Shown piece by piece: positions 60,241 through 64,000 of a DNA stretch of 64,000 bases (positions are counted from its first letter, which is position 1; the number at the start of each line of letters is the position of its first letter). A program made the position numbers and the translations under genes. The notes below the pieces were generated by a model that searched no databases, was not told the origin of the DNA, and worked only from the letters and a program-made list of their open reading frames with translations. The stretch is from positions 45,528,706 to 45,592,705 of the forward strand of contig CM036620.1 of NCBI GenBank assembly GCA_020746105.1, given 5' to 3'. This DNA comes from Trogon surrucura (Eukaryota > Chordata > Aves > Trogoniformes > Trogonidae).

Positions 60241-62045
60241 TAAACAGCAAGGAGGAAAATACAGATCAAGCTGAATGGAAAAAAAAGTGGATATGTATAT
60301 GCCATAGAAGTGAAAAATTAAAATATGTAAAAGTAAGCATAAGGACGTTAAAAAAACAAACAGACATTGTGCCCTGAATTATGGGCTATACTGAGCATGT
60401 CAAAGATGTGGCATTGTTCGAAGTTTAAAACACCAGGTAATTAGACAAATGTTTATATTAAATTATGTTCAAACCACTTGATAAGAATGTAAAATACTAT
60501 ATAAATACAATTAGCCATTCGATATCTGACAGCAGCTAGGAAGGACAAAAATTATATGCAGAAGATGGAGAATACTAAATCCAGACTCACAGTACAAAGG
60601 ACTGTGAAAAAAATTGAAAACTATATTAGTTTGACTCTGTCCCAGGAAGACAAAGATTAACAGTTCTTGCCACCAGTTTACTTGTTTAGCTGTGCAGTGA
60701 ACTTGTAATTATGCCAGCAGACACATTAGTGACTGGCAGAACAGCAAAATGATTTTTTCTCTTTCTCTGAAAATCTTCCAGTTATTCTCAGAAAATCAGA
60801 AGGAGGTATACAACAGATAGAGGATGGCACTCGCTGGAAGACTGCTGTGATACTTCTGGGAATAAAGAGGGATTTAGCGCACTGTATTTCAAAAGTGCAT
60901 ATATTAAGCACTAAGTGATGTTCTTCATTGCTATACTCTCTAATGAGTGCAGTATATGTTAAATTCATCGCTGCTGCATATATCCTTGCACTTAGAGTGT
61001 CGCAGTGTGAGCTCGCCCCTCCACCCGAAGGTACATACTCAGGAACTGTGAGTGTAAGCAGTGCTCTTGCTACCAAATCCTCAATGTTCTTAAGTCACAT
61101 GGAGGTTTAGTCTCTCACCACCTTTTCAGTTCCCAAATGCAATTCCCAAATGCAGCCTGTAGGAGAACCAGTTAGAAAAGGCTAAGACAAATGCAGGCTA
61201 TACTTTGCCACATCTGACCATACTCACTAGCAACAAGATGACTCATTCTTTTGACAGCAGCAGCTCACAAATAAACATTTGGCTGAAACTGAAGCAAAAA
61301 ATAAGTGATGCTACTTGAAGGGTAGCACTGATGTCTACTGAAAATACAAAATCCTAAGTGGCCAACTCAGTCCATAATTAGGGATTGTTTGTGGATTCTC
61401 ACATCTTTGCATCTGGGACTAATGCTTGCTCTCAGGCAGCTGTCTTTGCTGAACTGAGCTAGATGATGATCTTGCTTCATTATTCATACTTCACTTAACC
61501 AGATTACAGCAAAGCGATGTGAACCCCACAGCTTTCCAAAAGCTCTAACTTGTTACGCATCATCTGAGAATCAGAGTCAATTCTGGATACATAAAACTCA
61601 TTCTCCACTCTCCATATTGTTTTTTTCAAAGATGTGAAGTCTGTAGATCTGAGATCTAAGTATTCTGCAGCCTCAAGCCAAGCTAACTGAAAGCTAGAGG
61701 ATGAAGAAAATGAGGTTATGGCTTAACAGAGTTGCTTCTTTGTCAGCCTCTGTCAGGATAACATCTACTTGTGTGACAGACAAAAATTCTGAAGGGACTG
61801 AGGGTAGCGGGAAGAAGAAAATATAGAAGCAATTCTTACAGAAGGAAAAGACTATCACACAAGATCACTACCTTCTGTTTCAGATGCAAGACCAGCTAGA
61901 CCATAAAACAGACCCCTCCTCACCAAAACAAAACGAAAAGATGCCGATACATTTCCCTAATATTCTTAGGGCAGAAGTTAAATGAGGATAGTCATCACGT
62001 CTCATTATTGGAAGGAATTAGTAAGTGCAGCATAAGAAAATGTAT

Positions 62046-62070
62046 AGACTAGACTAGACTAGACTAGACT
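62046..62070. repeat. (AGACT)5 pentamer repeat
   Basis: Five perfect AGACT units are followed by a degenerate CGACT. A short microsatellite with no other feature nearby. Confidence 0.9.
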
Positions 62071-63785
62071 CGACTAGGTCTTTTTTCACAGTGAATTCTA
62101 ACCTTCACTACCTATAGCAATACAGCTGCCCTCCTACTGAAGTCAGGTGCCTATGGCGAAGAGGACTGAAAGCAGTGATTGTGGGCGGTCCTTCCTGAGA
62201 GGTTTTTGTGCTGGGGATCAAGGTACTGAGAAGAAAGTAAACCTTCTCCTTGCTCCATCTGAATCCTTCTCACAGCAAGGGGATGAAGTAATCTCTATCA
62301 TGCTGGCCTGTTCTCTGTTGGTCTTTGTAGATCCTCTACATTATTAAATCTTTCTAAGTCAGTATGGAGAATGTTCATGATTTTCTTTTATGATTCTCTT
62401 GATTTCGCCTATGGCTGTTCTTACTTAATTCTTAACATATCTTAGATATTTTCATCATCTTACTGGGAGTCGTCGAACTCTCTGATGAATCTTAGATCTA
62501 TACTTCATATCTAATATTTTCATAAAGAAATTTTTCCTCAAATACATTCAGATATCCACCCTAGATTAGGTTTCCAGATTTTCCATGCACACATTAAGAT
62601 GCACATTACCCCTACCCTCCCTCCTTAAAGCGATTGCCTAATGCCTCTTTTCATAATATTGCCAGTAACTAACTTTTGAGTGCTCAGTTTTGCAATACTA
62701 ATGACCATTTTTGGTAGAATATGCAAAATAGAGCAATCTGCTGTTAGCATGACTGGCATCACTGGTATTATTCCTACTCTTTGTGAGTACAATGATGAAT
62801 ACAAATAGGCCCAATGCATTTGAGAATAGTTTCTTTAAATCCTGTTCTGGACAATTTTCCACATAATTGTTTCTTTTACAAACCTTTCGAGACATCCAGA
62901 TTTTTTTTGTAAGTCTTTCTAATAGGTTGGAAGAAATACAATAATGTTTTTAATAGGCATATAGTGAATGAAGCTATGAAAATGAAATGAAGGTAGAAGC
63001 AGAAATGGAAGCAATCTTACTACTGTACTATAAAAAAAAGGACTTACTGCAAGTTCCTTGGTTTATGTTATTCTGTGGAGAAGAATTAATATATCAAATG
63101 TACTTATTGGTAGCTCGTTTATAACTAAATGGTCATCAGCTATGGTCTATATAGTGGTCTTGAAAATTGTATTTTATGTTCTTTACTCTTGTGAACAATC
63201 TGTTTCATCCCCTCAAATCATAATTGACAAAAATGATGTTTCATCCATGATGTTTGCAATAAAAATAATATGGCTGCAGGCATCAACTGACAACAGTATT
63301 TTCTGAGCATAGGGGAATCATTAATCTTAAGAGACAATCAACTGCTAAATCAATTAGAAAAATCTAGGCGCTTTCAGGTAGCTTTAATTGTTCATTATCA
63401 CAAGAAATTCAAACACTTGATATAGCTGCCTAAGGCACCAGTTAAGCAAACTTATGATGAAGTTCCAATAGTTTGCATGAAAGTGAAGCTAAAATATTTG
63501 GGTAAATCTTATCCAGGAACAAATTAACAGAGCACAGGTTGCCATACCCATCATAGCTACACCCAGCCTCTATCAGCCGCCTCCAATTCCACTGAAATCT
63601 GAAGCACTGAAATATAGTGGTAAGTCCTATTCATAGCATTTACAAGTAATGGTTTTCCATAGAGCTGCCTCACTTTATTTTTGTAGACCATCTCCCTTCC
63701 CTAGTAAAAAAAAAACCAAAAATAAAACCCCAAAAACAAGCCAGAAATGCAAAGGCAGAAAGAATTAGCTGATGCAGATGGGGCA

Positions 63786-63828
63786 TTACCAAATTTACCA
63801 AATTACCAAATTACCAAAATTGCCAAAT
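63786..63828. repeat. Degenerate TTACCAAA repeat
   Basis: About five copies of an 8-9 bp unit (TTACCAAA with small changes) in tandem. No function is evident. Confidence 0.85.
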
Positions 63829-64000
63829 CCCTGTGAAGTCCATGGGATGTCCAAGAAATTCTAATTGCAAGCATTAGTGATGGAATTTTTCCAAGTATTA
63901 CTGCGTATCACAATATTCCCTTTACATTATGACTGACAGAATTTTAAAATATTTACATTATTTATCAGCTCCTGCATCTCCTCATCTAAATGTAAACTGT

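Larger units (their letters stand above)
60241..64000. other. Gene-free DNA, right end
   Basis: AT-rich sequence without recognised genes, RNA genes or transposon remnants, apart from the two simple repeats listed separately. In mammals the next gene beyond the DCTD promoter is WWC2, transcribed away from DCTD; no WWC2 exon is visible in this window. Confidence 0.5.

Overview
The window looks like bird nuclear DNA. It carries one confidently recognised protein gene, DCTD (deoxycytidylate deaminase), on the minus strand with vertebrate-style exons and introns. It also carries many CR1 LINE tails ending in the avian ATTCTATGA-type 3' repeat, ERVL-type LTRs, and three copies of a SINE made of a tRNA-Ile-like head joined to a CR1 tail. 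That SINE architecture is the one known as TguSINE1 in songbirds, so a passerine is the best guess. The guess rests on memory of that family, not on a search.

Layout: 1-20.7 kb is gene-free DNA downstream of DCTD, with a 5'-truncated SINE (6815-6991), a 32-bp tandem duplication and two CR1 fragments. DCTD occupies about 20.7-42.1 kb: a 3' UTR of up to about 1.5 kb, six coding exons (22266-22344, 24507-24603, 26136-26252, 35930-36065, 37422-37527, 41996-42033) and a CpG-island promoter at about 41.53-42.30 kb. The exons join in frame into 190 residues with the complete zinc and catalytic motifs. The introns hold one SINE copy, four CR1 fragments and a (TA)21 microsatellite. The promoter has GC boxes, two E2F-type sites and G-quadruplex-prone repeats on both sides of the first coding exon. 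E2F control would suit an enzyme that supplies dUMP for thymidylate synthesis in S phase.

42.3-64 kb is gene-free DNA upstream of DCTD. It holds an A-rich minus-strand block with scattered coding-like peptides that I cannot identify (46.6-48.5 kb), an LTR 3' piece (51.7-51.9 kb), two fairly fresh CR1 tails (52.1-52.9 and 54.8-55.1 kb), a nearly complete solo ERVL-type LTR with a recognisable 5-bp target duplication (55477-56225), and two old CR1-like reverse-transcriptase fragments. The third SINE copy is inserted inside the second of these fragments (59.7-60.2 kb).

I did not find a wholly new biological system. The most useful items are the complete DCTD gene model with its promoter, the chimeric SINE family with its nested insertion, and the unidentified block at 46.6-48.5 kb. 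Other long open frames in the window are about what chance would give in 64 kb of both strands.
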